From Canna indica (Eukaryota; Streptophyta; Magnoliopsida; Zingiberales; Cannaceae): a stretch of DNA of 64,000 nucleotides. The notes beneath the pieces were generated by a model that had not been told where the DNA came from, searched no databases, and saw only the letters and a program-made list of their open reading frames with translations. The stretch's first letter is position 1; every line of letters begins with the position of its first letter. A program made the position numbers and the translations under genes. The DNA is taken from contig CP136895.1 in assembly GCA_034359265.1 (NCBI GenBank), positions 44,038,001-44,102,000 on the forward strand. Reading direction: 5' to 3'. This document shows, piece after piece, positions 53,916 through 64,000 of the stretch.

Positions 53916-55206
53916 GCCAACAAACGTTTCACCATATGGTTGTGCATGCTAACTTTATGAGCTCATCATCACTATTATTATCAACCATCTCCAACAATCT
54001 GGTCCATCGATCATACCAACAATGAACCAAAGTGACTTTCGTCACATTTATCGTGACTAAATCCATCAATGATCACAATGTTAATATTTTCGACGACATA
54101 GATCGTATATGGGTGCACAGCATGGAAATTACATGCAATGTGATCCAGACATGTCTATATCCAACTGGTCCTGTTATATTGAGATCAAATAATATATTCA
54201 TAGTGTAAAATAATAAAACTTTATTATGCAAAAAATATATTCATAAAGCATAGATACAAATTATAAACTCCCACTTAACCATCATATCAATACATGATGT
54301 AACACCCAAATGAGCAGCATACTCATGAAAGACCGTGGGTGGAAAACCTTTAGTAAGCGGGTCCGCCCTCGTGGAAGTTGTACCCATGTTCTCTATGGTC
54401 ACTCTAAATTCTTTCTTTAACAACCAGGAACTTCACATCGAGATGATTAGATTTTGAAGAGTTCCTGTTGTTATTGGAATATAACACTGCTGATTTATTG
54501 TCACAAAATAATTTTAGTGATCTTTCAATTCAATTTACAATGTGCAGCCAAGTGACAAAGTTTCGCAGTCACATTCCAAGATTGGACACCTCATAATAGG
54601 TTATGAACTTTGTTTCTACATTTGAAGCTGCAGTAAGTGTCTGCTTAGCACTTCTCCAATAAACAGCTCTGCTGACAAACAGAAAAACATAACCAGAAGT
54701 GGATCTTCAACTATTTAGGTATCCAGCAAAATCAGAATAAAAAATACCCAATGATCTCCTGCTGATCTAATATTCTGTATGTAATGCTTTATTCTCTATA
54801 GATACTACATAACTCGTTTGGCTGCTTTCTAATGATCCATTCTAGGATTACTTAGAAATCTGCCTAATATCCCTTCAGTGTACGTAACATCCGAACACGT
54901 ACTCTCTTGAGCATACATCAGACTCCCTATAGTAGACGCATATGGAATCGTTTGAATTTCCTTCTGCTCAAAATTATCCTTGGGGCACGGGTTGAGACTA
55001 AATTTGCCTCCTTTAGTAATAGGGGTATATAGAAAAATATACTTGCTCCCACTGAACTCATGGTATATGCATTCATCAACAGCATTTATCTCAAAACCAA
55101 ATGAGATAATAACTTGATAAATTTATGATACCACTAACGGGAATCATTTGTCTAGAGGTCATTGAGTTTGTACTTCATGGGTAGATTCCTAAAGAGTTAA
55201 TTCTCC
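53916..55206 (-). pseudogene. Copia element G: RT and RNase H
   Basis: Minus strand. RT end near 55000-54800: IPYASTIGSLMYAQE-like, GILGRFLSNPRMDH, KAAKRVM. RNase H near 54530-54440: IERSLKLFCDNKSAVLYSN and KSNHLDVKF. At 54423-54241 TSTRADPLTKGFPPTVFHEY, AAHLGV is the conserved RNase H tail (ADPLTKGLPP). Stops and frameshifts throughout; RT catalytic YVDD is not seen. Confidence 0.82.
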
Positions 55207-56142
55207 TTATCTCCCCCCAAACTCAATAACCTTAATGAACTGGGCATTCCCTATATCAAAGAATGATCTATTCATGGGATTACTAAATTTATACCCACTA
55301 GACCTATCAAAGTACCCAATAAAGTAGTAGCTAATTGTTCTGGAGTCCAGTGATTTTTCCTTTGACCAATATGGCCTAGTCTCAGCTGGACAATCCCAAA
55401 TATTTAGTCTAGGCTTCATGCCTGTCCATAATACATAATGGGTTTTATGCACTGCTTTAGATGGTACTCTATACAGAATGTAAGCCGCAGTCTTAAAAAT
55501 TAATCACATCTAGTGATTGAGACTTCTAACTAATTAAATATAGGTACCCGTATATGGAGTAATCATCTATGAACATAATAAAATATTATTTGATCATTCC
55601 AAGAAGCCATACGAAAAGGTTCATAAACATTCGTATAATTATGTTCTAAGACGTTTGAACTCCTATTAGTACCTTAACCCTAATGTTTGTTTGTTTCTCC
55701 TTAATGCACTCGATATAGACTCAAAGTCTGTAGCATCAGGGACAACGAGAATCCCATTAGACACAAGCCTCTGTATCCTATGCTTGGATATATAACCTAA
55801 GCACTTGTTCTATAACATGGTGAAATTCTTATCAGCTAATTTTTATTTTGTACCATGTGAACTGGTATGCAGGTTTCATTAGATGAAGCAATTACATCAA
55901 GCATATAAAGGTTATTGAAATAGGAAAAACGGTACCAATAATATTAGAATTAAGATAAAGACTAAACTTTCTATTTTCAAATGAATAAGAATAACTATAT
56001 TTGTCCAAAAATAGAGATAGAAATCAAATTCCATCTAAAGACGGTACTACAAAAGTCTCTCTCAAATTCTAAATAACATTCAATCCTAAGCAATAACCTA
56101 AATGTGTCTATAGCTTCAACTTCAGTTGATTTGCCATCAACT
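55207..56142 (-). pseudogene. Copia element G: integrase
   Basis: 55452-55207: HYVLWTGMKPRLNIWDCPAE, RPYWSKEKSLDSRTISYYFI, GYFDRSSGYKF, FFDIGNAQFIKVIEFGG, the integrase C-terminal GKNLS-like region of copia elements. 55453-56142 covers the degenerate core, with no clean catalytic residues. Confidence 0.8.
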
Positions 56143-56475
56143 TTAGATCAATCTTTCAGCATCACTCGGCAGTTGGCAGCTCAAGTAATCCTGCATAAAC
56201 ATACTTATGTGAGTAGAAACACCGAAATCTATCCACCAAGTGTCTATAGGTACAAAATTTAAAATAACTTCAGAACAAACCAAAGTGAAAAATGTACCTT
56301 TCTTAGCACGCCAAGCGTGATACTTGGTACAATCTTTCTTTACATGCCCACTTTTCTTGCAGATGAAATTGGTAGAAATCTTAGTCTGATCCTTTTGTTT
56401 TTTCTTTTGTAGAGCATCTATAGCTTCTGAAGTCTTAGGTCTTTTATTGCCCTTATCTTTAGAGGCTACAGCCAA
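56143..56475 (-). pseudogene. Copia element G: zinc knuckle and protease start
   Basis: Minus strand: ISTNFICKKSGHVKKDCTKY (knuckle with the first Cys replaced, N-F-I-C), then DTWWIDFGVSTHISMFMQD. The protease active site reads Asp-Phe-Gly where Asp-Ser-Gly is expected. Confidence 0.85.
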
Positions 56476-57103
56476 ATGAGCACTTTTCGATCTTATCTAG
56501 CTTTAGTCTTTCTTCCTCTTGCACACAGTGAGAGATAAGCTCATTAAGAGTCCACTTTTCTTTCTGACAATTATAACTAATTTTAAAATGATTGAACTGT
56601 GTCGAAAGAGAGATCAAAACCAAATGCACCAATAAGTCCTCAGGGATGTTTAATTTTAGTGCATTTAATCTAGAGACAAGATTTAACATCTCCATAATGT
56701 ACTCCCTTATGTTCCCTTTGCCTTTATACCTCATTGAGACCAAACTTGTTAACAACATACTTGTCTCAACCTTCTCATTTTTCTCAAAACGTTTTTCAAG
56801 AGCATCTAGGAACAATTTGGCATTAGTCTCTTCAGATATAGCGCGCCTAAAATAATTTGATATTGCCCGTCTCATAATCATAAGACTTAGGCGGTTGGAA
56901 GTTTCATCTGTAACAGGAGCAGGCTCAGTCATCTGAAGTGTCAAGTCTAGATCCATGCAACCGAGAACAATCATAATAATTTCTTTCCAAGTTTTGAAAT
57001 TCATGCCAGTCAGCACAGGGATAGAATTCAGAGTGGCAATAATATTTGATGAAGCATAAATATTAGCTGAACAGAGAATAAAATAAAATATTAATATAAT
57101 CAA
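56459..57103 (-). pseudogene. Copia element G: gag
   Basis: About 214 codons: TLNSIPVLTGMNFKTWKEII, MIVLGCMDLDLTLQMTEPAP, YKGKGNIREYIMEMLNLVSR, LNIPEDLLVHLVLISLSTQF, WTLNELISHCVQEEERLK. A standard copia gag. The start Met is uncertain; the first Met of the open frame lies in a hydrophobic extension that is probably leader. Overlaps the next frame by 17 bases. Confidence 0.88.
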
Positions 57104-58363
57104 CTCAACAAATTGATTAAAATAAAAGAAATAAATAATTAGCAGGTCCCATTATAAGATACCAAGCACAACATTGACATTTCATCTTTGGACAAAAATA
57201 TCAACTTGCAAACGGTACTCTCAATGTAGTAATCAAATACTGATAATCAGTCCTATCAAACAAGAAGTCTTTCTTTGGACCAACTCTTGTCCACATGGAA
57301 AACCTTATGACCATCACATATTTATTACCGCAGGCACGCAAGGAATCCGGCCAAGTAGTAATCTTCCTTTGGGCCATTCACTACCTGTATGAATTTCAAA
57401 CATGCAAACATATTTTATGTTCAAAAATATGCTAACTCTACACAATAGAGCTCGCTTTGGTGAGATGTTATTTCAAATCAATATATTTCAAAATATTAGA
57501 CATGATGGGCTATTATTTTATTTCAAGTTAAATTAGTTAAACTACAATAAAGCTGTCAAAATTATGGTAAACCAATGTTAATTGAGCTGAACCAATGCTA
57601 GATTAGGTTAATCCTAATGCTAATTGTACTAAACCGGTTGAAATTTTACTAAACCAAATGCTAATTTCAGTGAACCAATAAAGAAATCTAATGAACCGTT
57701 TATCAATTGCACTGAACCGGTCCAAATTAACCTAAACCAGTGCTGAACCCGATCCTTTAAGTTCTCCTCTCCCCATCACAGGGGCTGCCTCCCTCATGTC
57801 GCCCACACTGGAGAGACGCCGTCGACCAGCCTCGATTCCCCCTTCAACGCCGACGCCGCCCGACGTGAGACGCCGGCCATGAATGCGTCGGCATGAGGCG
57901 ACAATAAGGAGGGAAAGAGCGGCGGGGAGATCGCAGGAATCAGCAGGAAAATGACATCTTTCACCGTCCAACCAATCTGCCGAACTGATGAGCTACCGCG
58001 CTTCAGGTGAGAAGGGTGGGCGACGACGGTCTACTGCACGCGCCTGGCTACAGACAATGGTGCTTCAATCCTCATGCACCATGCTGCAGGCCATGGCGTC
58101 ATCCAGACACGCAGCCTTCGGCCAAAAATTGGTCGCTAATGCAGCAATGGACAGGGCAGCCGTCTGCTAGCGAACAGGCACCGACGATCGCCATCCATCG
58201 AAGAAACGGCTGCTCTCAAAATTGCCAATGGCAACCGTAACTGGAGCAAGAAGAAGGACAGCGGATGCATCCTTCGGCACAGACTGCCGCATCCGATGCA
58301 AGAATTATTTTTTTTACTTGTTTAATGAAAACAATGATCAATCATGGCATGCAATCATGATTC
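57104..58363 (-). other. Copia element G leader with AT-rich repeats and a GC-rich island
   Basis: About 1.2 kb between gag and the 5' LTR. 57560-57735 repeats a short word (aaccaatgctaat and aaccggt variants) at least seven times. 57770-58310 is much richer in G and C than anything around it (cgccgacgccgcccgacgtg), with open frames on both strands that I do not recognise. No PBS is visible next to the right LTR. Confidence 0.55.
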
Positions 58364-58816
58364 ATGAAAACTGGAAATTTATAGCAAGAATTTAATCTAT
58401 GCCTAGAATCATACATGTCAAATCATTGAGAAATATTAGATGCGGAAGCGTACAGGAATCCATTGCTAAATTTTAGAGATGGGGGCGGCCTTCCAAGTCT
58501 ATTCACCGACCGCAAGACGTCTCAGAATAATGGAGCTTCTGAGACTGGAACCAAGTGCATGACCTATGGACCATAATCCCTCTATTTATAGAAAAATCCT
58601 AAGGTAATGGTAATTCCATTAATTTTGTCCATCATAAAATCAGAAATTACCCATGATGGTATTTGTACAATTAAATCTCATATATTATTGAGATGTCACG
58701 CGCCCACAGATAAATAGTTAGATCACTTAAGATCTAGGTCGTTAATTTTGATAGAGACGGATGCATGCCTATTGATATGTGTTGGCCCACATGAGGTAAT
58801 TAAAATCAATCTAACA
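58364..58816 (-). mobile_element. 5' LTR of copia element G
   Basis: Matches the left LTR base for base over most of 453 bases with scattered substitutions, which shows an old insertion. Ends …aatcaatctaaca at 58816, the mirror of the left copy at 53902. Confidence 0.88.
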
Positions 58817-60129
58817 TTACCATCTAAAATCTGACATTTGTATCACTTATAAATCCGAATTTTTAACATGTAAAAAAGCATATTAAAATCTAAAAATGTT
58901 AACATCCATAACCCTAATTTTATCATGTAGAATACCTCATTTAAATATGAAATATAATATGCTTGAATCGAGAAACCAAGGTATTCATGTTAAGGATTCC
59001 GTGAAGCCAATAAACTCGAACTCGTAATGGTCGGCCTTAAGCATAGGGTCGGCTCTACCCCATGCTATCCATCCATCATCTTATTCATAAAAACTAGGAA
59101 GGAGGGTTCTTTTAATATTTCAAGAAAATTCGGAGTTTAAAATATCACCATACCAAAACAAAGATTTCCAAGAAAACTCCATTTCCTTAATTTCCGTACT
59201 CGGTTGGCCCTTCCTTACCCTACACCTCCACCTTTTTCCAACGAATATATCAACGAACGATACTTAACACCTCATGTAATATTGGAATTATCATTTACCA
59301 TAAACTAAAAACAAAACCAAAATTTCTATTCAACATTTCCCCCTACAAGGTTCAGCCAGCCCTTGCCTACCCTACAACTCCACTTGATTTATCGATTCCT
59401 AAAGGGGAGTAATTTGTTAAGGCCTCAAGAAAGAAAGAGATGTATTTCACATCTATTGCAGAGATGTTAGTTTATAAATAATGCACCACCAATGATATTT
59501 TTAAACATGATAAATTAAAAGAATACTTTATACTAGAGAAATACAATCTCACATTCATCATCAGCTTGGCTAACTATGCTAAACAATCATCTCCTTGCAG
59601 CAACTATAGAAAGCCCCTCCTTTTTTTTACCTAGAGCAATCAAGTAATGTATCTCTTAACAAGTAAGCAGTAGATTGTACTTTATATAGAATATGTTTGA
59701 GGTGAACGTCAAATACAACTAAGCTAATGGTGTTCCCTATGTTGACTTAGTGGTTCCAAACCTAGCAATTGTCAAAAGATACTTCATATGTACGATCGTG
59801 AAATCTGCAATTTGTAATCGCTCAACATAACCAGCGATACTCGATTATTGCAACATCAATTGTGATCAATCAAATAAAAATCCCCCATTACTCGTACCAC
59901 GACTATTTAGAGATTAATAGATAACCAAACAGGTGTCTTGCTTCATCCTATGGAATATAGGGCATGAGAAGACAATTAGAGAACCTATACATGAAGAAAG
60001 ACACAAGCGAGAAGAGTAAAAAGGCATGAAGAGAGAACATCAAACCACTCAAACTGCATCATTCACCTCCATTTCTATACTTAGGAAAAAGAAACATCCA
60101 CGCAATTTAATATATATATAACCAAATTT
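58817..60129. other. Unassigned stretch with LTR-like words
   Basis: No coding signal. 58980-59400 has words (ggtcggcc, agggtcggctc, ccctaca) reminiscent of type-2 LTRs, so it may be a diverged LTR fragment. 59420-60129 is AT-rich and unrecognised. Confidence 0.35.
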
Positions 60130-60270
60130 TTAACCACAAAATACGTACCGTCGTTGGTGCGCAGGTTCAGCCGTCGATCTCGTGAGTAGAACATATCATA
60201 TGTTGACATGCTAGCAATGCCCACATACAATACCTAATGTCCTACTGTCGTACCCGCTCTGATACAACAT
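60130..60270 (-). other. Leader and PBS of a minus-strand chromovirus
   Basis: Matches 48903-49026. At 60256-60267 the minus strand reads ttgtatcagagc, one mismatch from the initiator tRNA-Met PBS. The internal region further left is gone. Confidence 0.75.
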
Positions 60271-62319
60271 TGTCACACCCCAAATTCGAGCATGATCGGC
60301 TAGAGTACCACTTGTACTCTGAAGCCTAATCCAACCAAGACAATCAGATCAAACCACAAAACCTATATAGTTTATAAAACCAATGCGATTTGTAGAAATA
60401 CATAAACTGAATAAATTCCAAACCATCAATTAAAATAACTCAATAGCTACAACAGTTCAAAATCATTTTGAAAGAAAACCAATTTAACATAATAAAATCC
60501 CTCAACATCAGAAGTGTGAAAATAAGTAAACTAAACCCAAGTCTACACGACTCAAAGAAAAATATAAAACCCCCTACAAACTCGAGTAACCACCCAGACC
60601 ATGACACGTCACGAGATCTGTTGTCCCTGTCGCAACCAGCCACGCTACTGCATCCCAGTACCTTCTGATCACGCTCAGATGCTACAAGAAAAATAACACA
60701 TAAAACCAAAAGTCCAAGTAGAACTTAGTGAGTTGTTCAGTCCTCTACCCACCATGTACAAGTAATATAAGTCCAGCGAGTAAATATATATAATAGCAGG
60801 TAGACATAGAACTCATAAGCAGTACCAAGCATGCATGATTACCAATCCATATATGATGTAGCAACAAGTATGCATAATCACCAATAATTCATATATGATA
60901 TAACCACAAGTACGCATAATCACCAATCCACATATGATATAACAACCACTATGCATAATCACCAAAACCAATCAAGCCACTCGGATCGGTCGTTAGGGTG
61001 GCAGGCTGACGAGCTTCCCGATCCAGGACTCGTCGATCCTATATACAAGGATCCGATGGTCCAATAATCTAGGGAATCGTCGGTCCTACGAGTCGATCAC
61101 TGAGCCAGGCTCTAAGTCAGTGAGCTTCCTGCCCATGCCACTCCGGGTCGGTCGTCAGTGTAGCGGCTGACTAGCTTCCCGGTCCAAAAATCCATAAGGG
61201 GGAGAGAGAGCAACGACAAGCACACCCAAGTATCCATGCATAATCAACATAATCATAAAGAAATAAAACACCATCCATATATCCAGTAAAAATGCTCTGG
61301 GACCTTTAGGGCCCTTAATATCCTCGTGCATGTATATATACCATGGCCGTACCCCGGCCTTTCCATATCCACATACCAAGCATGTCCACATACCATTATA
61401 TTCACTTGCTACATATCCATATGCCATTACATTCACATGCTACATATTCATATACCCACATGTTCATATGTTAACATAAATACCAATCCAATGCATAACA
61501 TAGAACAACATATGAAACGGTAGTAATTTCCAACATCAAGAATCATCCACATCATAAGAACACCATATCCGGACATGTAAGAAAGAACTAAGCATATCAT
61601 TAATAACATGTCATGATGTATAGTATAAAGTTAGCAAAATGTCAATCTGACCTATGTCCCTAACCTTATAGGGCTGGCCATCCATACCCGGATATTTCCC
61701 AAAGGGGATTCAGCCCTTTTTTGGGATGGGAATAAGAAATGCAGTGGAAATAGCGATTTAAAAAACTCAAAACATCCCAAAATAATGATCTACTTTAGCA
61801 ACAATTAATGAATTCAATCTATGAGTAGAAGGTATGCCTCAAACCGCAGTCGGTATGGCTGATCTTATCCCCGTCCTGAGACGCACACATGCACGTCCTC
61901 CAACGATAGTCCACACCAAGCACCTCGCAACAATAGGCGCAACAAACACGAGGCTCGTTGTGGCTCAACAGAGAAGCTTTCTCAATCCCGAAATCTACCA
62001 AGGTAAGGCCGGCCCTTCCACCAAGAATCGAGCACCAAAAAGGGAAGGAGAGAGGATGAGAAAACACCAGAACGAAAGAGAAGAGATGAGGATACCTCGC
62101 TGTCCTCTTGGACTCCTCCAAGAAGAACAAGGTTGCGGCACACCCAAGAAGAGAAGACACCTTCAACTTTTGGCTTCGCAAAAACCAGGGAATGAGGATG
62201 TAGATGGCTGGTCACCAATGTGAGAAGGAGGAGTTCTTTGGAGCCTTTTTCTTCAAGAAGTCTCTAAAGAATCAAGTTCTTAATCTTCTCCAAGAATATC
62301 AAGAACCGATTAAGCAACC
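60271..62319 (-). mobile_element. Chromovirus type-2 LTR (5' LTR), cut by a CACTA
   Basis: Starts TGTCACACCCCAAATTCGAGC next to the PBS; similar to 49027 and 36343 (cacgtcacgagatc, aagtagaacttagtga). Includes tandem repeats 60826-60970 and a 48-base duplication (about 60976-61023 and 61139-61186). It is cut at 62319 by the CACTA end. Frames at 61819-62223 on both strands are LTR noise. Confidence 0.82.
60826..60970. repeat. Tandem repeat, about 39-42 bases, 3.5 copies
   Basis: Unit gcataatcaccaat…catatatgatataacaaca…; four starts at about 60830, 60869, 60911, 60950. Confidence 0.85.
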
Positions 62320-62698
62320 CACTACTAAAAAAATAGCTTTTTGCAAAGGCACGGGATGCGGTCGCAGGTGTGACGACACTAGATGCGGTCGTAGATGCGA
62401 CGGTTCTGCGATCGTCGTCCATTGAGATCCCGGAGTTCCAGTCTGGCAACGGCATTGCGACCACATCAAAGTGTCGTCGCAATATAGCGACGGTTGGTGA
62501 CTGCCCTCAAGTACCATTGCAACATAGCGGTTTGGCGACCGTGTTTTTGCGACCGCTGGTGCGGTCGCAGAGCCATCAGATTTTAAAAATACTTAGCACC
62601 GGTTTGCACCCAAATCTCAGTCTCCATCGCGCTCTATCCCTCGATCTTGCTCTCTCACACCGACGCCAACGACAATGCCAATGCCAACGGTGTCTCGT

Positions 62699-62700
<2 letters not shown>

Positions 62701-62738
<38 letters not shown>
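62701..62738. repeat. (TC)19 microsatellite
   Basis: Uninterrupted tc dinucleotides, 38 bases, in the putative 5' UTR-like part of the CACTA interior. Confidence 0.95.
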
Positions 62739-62741
<3 letters not shown>

Positions 62742-63753
62742 GAAGCCCTAGCTGCCAACTACGGCCGATTTCGATTGGGATTAAAGGGGAGCTCCTACAA
62801 TAGACCCTTAATTCTAGAGCAAACATAAGTTAAATTTTTATAATATGTATTATTTCTTCTACAAATTGCTCCATTCCTTTTAGGTTTCATATAATTCCAT
62901 CCTTTCTTCTCTCTAAGAAACATAGAAACACATGTTCTTTTATTACTTTAAGCAGTGTAATTTCAAAGTTTCATATATGTATATAAGTACATTGAAGTTT
63001 TTACATTTAATTTGCTTCTCAAGAATTTTCCTTGCTCTTGTGGATTGTGGATCTTGGCCTTGCCATTTTTTAATACTCTGCCACATGAATTTGCTGCCAT
63101 TTTTATTTCATGTTTACTATGCAGCAACTATTTTATGTGATTAATTGTCTAATGCACAAATCAATTTTGTGAGAGTAAGTATCAATTTGTATTGTGACAT
63201 GAGTAGGCTACTTTGGTTTCTTGTAGTAGCCAAGCATTCCATAGTTTCAAGTGGATGCTAGCATATATAATTTAACTTAGCTGTTATGTACGAGAACAGA
63301 CCAAGAGTTATACAAGTGCTACAGCTCGATATGGTGAATTTGCAGACTTCCTCTGCAGTGTAATTAAGTCAAACTTCTGCTAAATGGGCATGTATTCAAA
63401 AGGCTAACTTTTTGAACCTATACCTTGTTACTAAGATATTTCAGTTATATATTTCAAGTTATTTCCTGCTGTAATTGATTACAAGTTATAAAGATTAATC
63501 TTTATATTTCAGTTATAAAGATTAATCTTTATAAATTGTTACTAACATAACATACTAGCTTTCAAGTTATTGTTGATGCTCAATTACAGTAATCTTTGTT
63601 TTGCTGAAAACCTGCTGTTGTGATTAAGACTGAAACAGGACTTTAGCTTTCAAGTTAAGGCATATATGCTCAATTACATTAATGGTTTGATATAGTTATG
63701 GTGAATATTTAAATTTGTATTAGGTGTTCGTATTTATTGCTGCTGTGTTTTGT

Positions 63754-63825
63754 TCAAAGGAGAGGAAAATCCAACACACAAGTAAACTTGAACGGAAGGT
63801 GCAAACGCTTCAGATTGAGGCAACT
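63754..63825 (+). pseudogene. Captured bZIP fragment (group I, VIP1/RF2a-like)
   Basis: Plus strand reads SKERKIQHTSKLERKVQTLQ then IEAT, before diverging (NKTTFDP and a stop at 63849). In plant group-I bZIP proteins the basic region and first heptads read close to SKERK-RYI-ELE-KVQTLQTEATTLS. The match is confined to 24 residues. It is preceded by ttgttcaaag, which could be a decayed acceptor. Without the rest of the basic region it has no function. Group-I bZIPs are transcription factors. The assignment rests on memory of the family. Confidence 0.6.
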
Positions 63826-64000
63826 AATAAGACTACATTTGATCCATAGGCCCAGAGCCCATGCCACATCATCCATTATAGCACGAGTAATGCCAACTTA
63901 GCTATCCATTATAACAGAAAGATTGTATTTGATTCTTCATCGTTCTGTATAAATAGACTTGTTGATCATTGAATGAATATAATTTTTCCGCTGTTTCATT

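Larger units (their letters stand above)
62320..64000. mobile_element. Left end of a CACTA (gcgaccg family), continues past the window
   Basis: cactactaaaaaaatagc at 62320 followed by the same gatgcggtcgca / gcgaccg subterminal motifs as 12838-14738 (62350-62580). The right end is not in the window. Like the complete relative, the interior starts with UTR-like material (a CT run and ccctagc), then intron-like AT-rich sequence and a coding fragment (63754-63825). Confidence 0.8.

Noticed and set aside
57732..57971. GC-rich minus-strand frame as a host exon
   Set aside because: No domain recognised and the opposite strand is equally open further on; kept only as part of the leader observation.
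61819..62223. Overlapping open frames of 120-129 codons on both strands
   Set aside because: Within a type-2 LTR; no recognisable domain and no conservation in the other type-2 LTRs.
62576..62828. Arg/Glu and Ser/Leu repeat open frames
   Set aside because: Translation of the TC microsatellite on the two strands.
63880..64000. Possible copia LTR (tataaatagact, then cattgaatgaatataat) at the window end
   Set aside because: The look is typical of a copia TATA/poly-A region, but no terminal TG, PBS or second copy is in the window, so it cannot be supported.

Overview
The window is a piece of a large, repeat-rich flowering-plant nuclear genome. I see no intact host gene, no tRNA or rRNA gene, and almost no sequence that is not transposon-derived. 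The evidence for a plant is the mix of families: Ty3/gypsy chromoviruses of the Tekay/Del type (gag zinc knuckle, protease, RT, RNase H, integrase and a C-terminal chromodomain; LTRs of about 1.9-2.5 kb), several Ty1/copia lineages, and CACTA (En/Spm) DNA transposons with TNP2, DUF4218 and DUF4216 modules. Several LTRs adjoin primer-binding sites complementary to the 3' end of initiator tRNA-Met. The species cannot be told from the sequence.

Layout. 1-8.5 kb: a plus-strand gypsy pol fragment, then a minus-strand chromovirus (element A, 1.17-7.7 kb) whose left LTR is broken by a copia LTR, followed by a second chromovirus LTR. 8.5-20 kb: a CACTA composite (8480-11751) carrying a captured ornithine aminotransferase fragment, then a decayed autonomous CACTA (X, minus strand, 11.75-18.86 kb) that is interrupted by a second CACTA (12838-14738, TSD tac) and by a chromovirus LTR (15.9-17.96 kb). 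20-25.8 kb: a pol-less SIRE-like copia element with a noncoding body of degenerate tandem repeats and a 3' LTR that contains a nested solo LTR (TSD gtttt). 25.8-36.3 kb: one old minus-strand copia element (F) scattered in pieces and interrupted by a gypsy LTR, by a second pol-less SIRE-like element (5' LTR, gag, noncoding body) and by a small CACTA (TSD gta). 36.3-52.4 kb: chromovirus B (minus) fused head to head with chromovirus D (plus), then chromovirus C (minus), which shares an LTR with a vanished neighbour. 53.46-58.82 kb: a decayed but end-to-end copia element (G, minus). 60.1-62.3 kb: another chromovirus leader and LTR. 62.3-64 kb: the left end of a CACTA related to the 12.8-14.7 kb one, carrying a captured group-I bZIP fragment.

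All coding regions are broken by stops, frameshifts or deletions. Many stops are CAG-to-TAG or TGG-to-TAG/TGA changes, as expected from decay of methylated, silenced repeats. The most unusual signal is in the chromovirus LTRs: tandem arrays of roughly 33-43-nt hairpins in which the core is conserved while the outer arms differ from unit to unit yet remain self-complementary. They lie inside a predicted intron of the LTR leader. A second LTR family has a comparable cluster of hairpins, and the copia LTRs carry palindrome arrays just upstream of their TATA boxes.
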